The notes under the pieces were generated by a model. The model was not told the origin of the DNA, did no database searches, and was given only the letters and a program-made list of their open reading frames with translations. From assembly GCF_004114425.1 (NCBI RefSeq), contig NZ_RDQF01000007.1, forward strand, positions 1 to 64,000: DNA of 64,000 nucleotides, given 5' to 3'. Below, piece by piece: positions 63,465 through 64,000 of this stretch (the stretch's first letter is position 1; each line of letters opens with the position of its first letter). This DNA is from Bradyrhizobium vignae (lineage in GTDB: Bacteria > Pseudomonadota > Alphaproteobacteria > Rhizobiales > Xanthobacteraceae). The position numbers were made by a program, and so were the translations under genes.

Positions 63465-64000
63465 ATGGATATCATGACGGGCGTTGGGCTCACGGCGGGC
63501 ATCATCGTCATCACCGCGATGATCCTCATGGGCGGCGACCTGCACATGTTCATTTCCGAACATGCGATGATCATCATCTTCGGCGGCTCGATTTCCGCGA
63601 CCATGATCCGCTTTCCGCTTTCAGCGCTGCTGCACGGCCTTCCGCTCGGCGCCAAGTTCGCCTTCACCATGAGCCGGCTGTCGGCGCACGATCTCGTCGA
63701 CGAGCTTGCCCGCATCGCCGAGATCGCCCGCAAGCAGGGCCCGGTGGGTCTCGAGAAGGTTGAGACCGACGAGCCATTCCTCGCCAAGGGCATCCGCTAC
63801 GTCGCCGACGGCTACGACCTCGACTTCATCCGCGACAATCTCGAGCGCGACCGCGACAACTTCCTGATGCACCTCGACGAGGGCAGCAAGATCTACCGCG
63901 CCATCGGCGACTGCGCCCCGGCCTTCGGCATGATCGGCACCCTGATCGGCATGGTGCAGATGTTCGCCAACATGACCGACCCCTCCAAGCTCGGCCCGTT
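63465..64000 (+). CDS. motA: Flagellar motor stator protein MotA (cut by right edge)
   Basis: About 178 residues of a MotA/PomA-type proton channel subunit are visible; the gene runs off the window. It starts MDIMTGVGLTAGIIVITAMILMGGDLHMF, then IIIFGGSISATMIRFPLSALLHGL, a cytoplasmic domain with LARIAEIARKQGPVGLE and VADGYDLDFIRDNLERD, and the third helix PAFGMIGTLIGMVQMFANM, which contains the conserved Pro and GTLIGM. A motB gene should follow beyond the edge. The family also contains TolQ/ExbB, but the length and motifs favour MotA. Confidence 0.85.
   Translation, partial: MDIMTGVGLTAGIIVITAMILMGGDLHMFISEHAMIIIFGGSISATMIRFPLSALLHGLPLGAKFAFTMSRLSAHDLVDELARIAEIARKQGPVGLEKVETDEPFLAKGIRYVADGYDLDFIRDNLERDRDNFLMHLDEGSKIYRAIGDCAPAFGMIGTLIGMVQMFANMTDPSKLGP

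Overview
The window is about 64 kb of high-GC DNA that reads as chromosome of an alphaproteobacterium, most likely Bradyrhizobium or a close relative. I infer this from the strong G/C preference at third codon positions, the coxMNOP-type second oxidase cluster, alphaproteobacterial small families (DUF1289, DUF2189, DUF2865, retropepsin-like protease), TRAP transporters, a CtrA-type TTAA-N7-TTAA site and several intergenic palindromic repeat families. No insertion sequence, CRISPR array, rRNA or tRNA was recognised.

Layout. (1) 1-10970: one long rightward operon that couples a complete ABC importer (binding protein, two permeases, a 66-residue membrane protein, two ATPases) to a PEP-dependent dihydroxyacetone kinase. 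The kinase is encoded as separate genes: DhaL, DhaM, HPr, a full-length enzyme I, a small helix-turn-helix-like protein and DhaK. An operator-like palindrome precedes it and a strong hairpin terminator ends it. This is the most distinctive system in the window. (2) 11.1-18.8 kb: dusA with an odd tandem repeat upstream, a retropepsin-like protease, a DUF1289 protein, a DivJ/PleC-like histidine kinase with a CtrA-type site upstream, an NhaD antiporter with a beta-hydroxyacid dehydrogenase, a VOC protein and Mrp. (3) 19-30 kb: two tandem TakP-like TRAP binding proteins, each followed by its own terminator, then a YunG-like protein, an atypical Nramp transporter, a TctD/TctE-like two-component pair, an M20 peptidase and the TRAP membrane subunits DctQM. 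(4) 30-40 kb: moaA, gph, rpiA, a DUF2059 protein, glutathione reductase, an unassigned bicupin, small hypothetical genes and a TerB / small membrane protein / TerC / UPF0114 cluster. (5) 40-53 kb: an alpha/beta hydrolase, class II DAHP synthase, diacylglycerol kinase, NAD synthetase, the coxMNOP-type oxidase with an added subunit IV, and DUF2189 and DUF2865 proteins. (6) 53-64 kb: cysS, a 37-residue membrane peptide, a GNAT, cimA, a VOC protein, a LOG-family protein, an Atm1-type ABC exporter, psd and pssA (phosphatidylethanolamine synthesis), an RraA-like protein, and the start of motA, cut by the right edge.

How the genes fit together. The first operon can be read as uptake plus phosphorylation of a triose or polyol: the ABC system imports it, and EI-HPr-DhaM passes phosphate from PEP through DhaL-ADP to the substrate held on DhaK. 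The TRAP region holds all parts of a 2-oxo-acid uptake system, but the binding proteins and membrane subunits lie about 6 kb apart with a two-component system between them. Many intergenic gaps carry imperfect palindromes that fall into at least four recurring sequence families; several sit between converging genes or just after genes and may serve as terminators.
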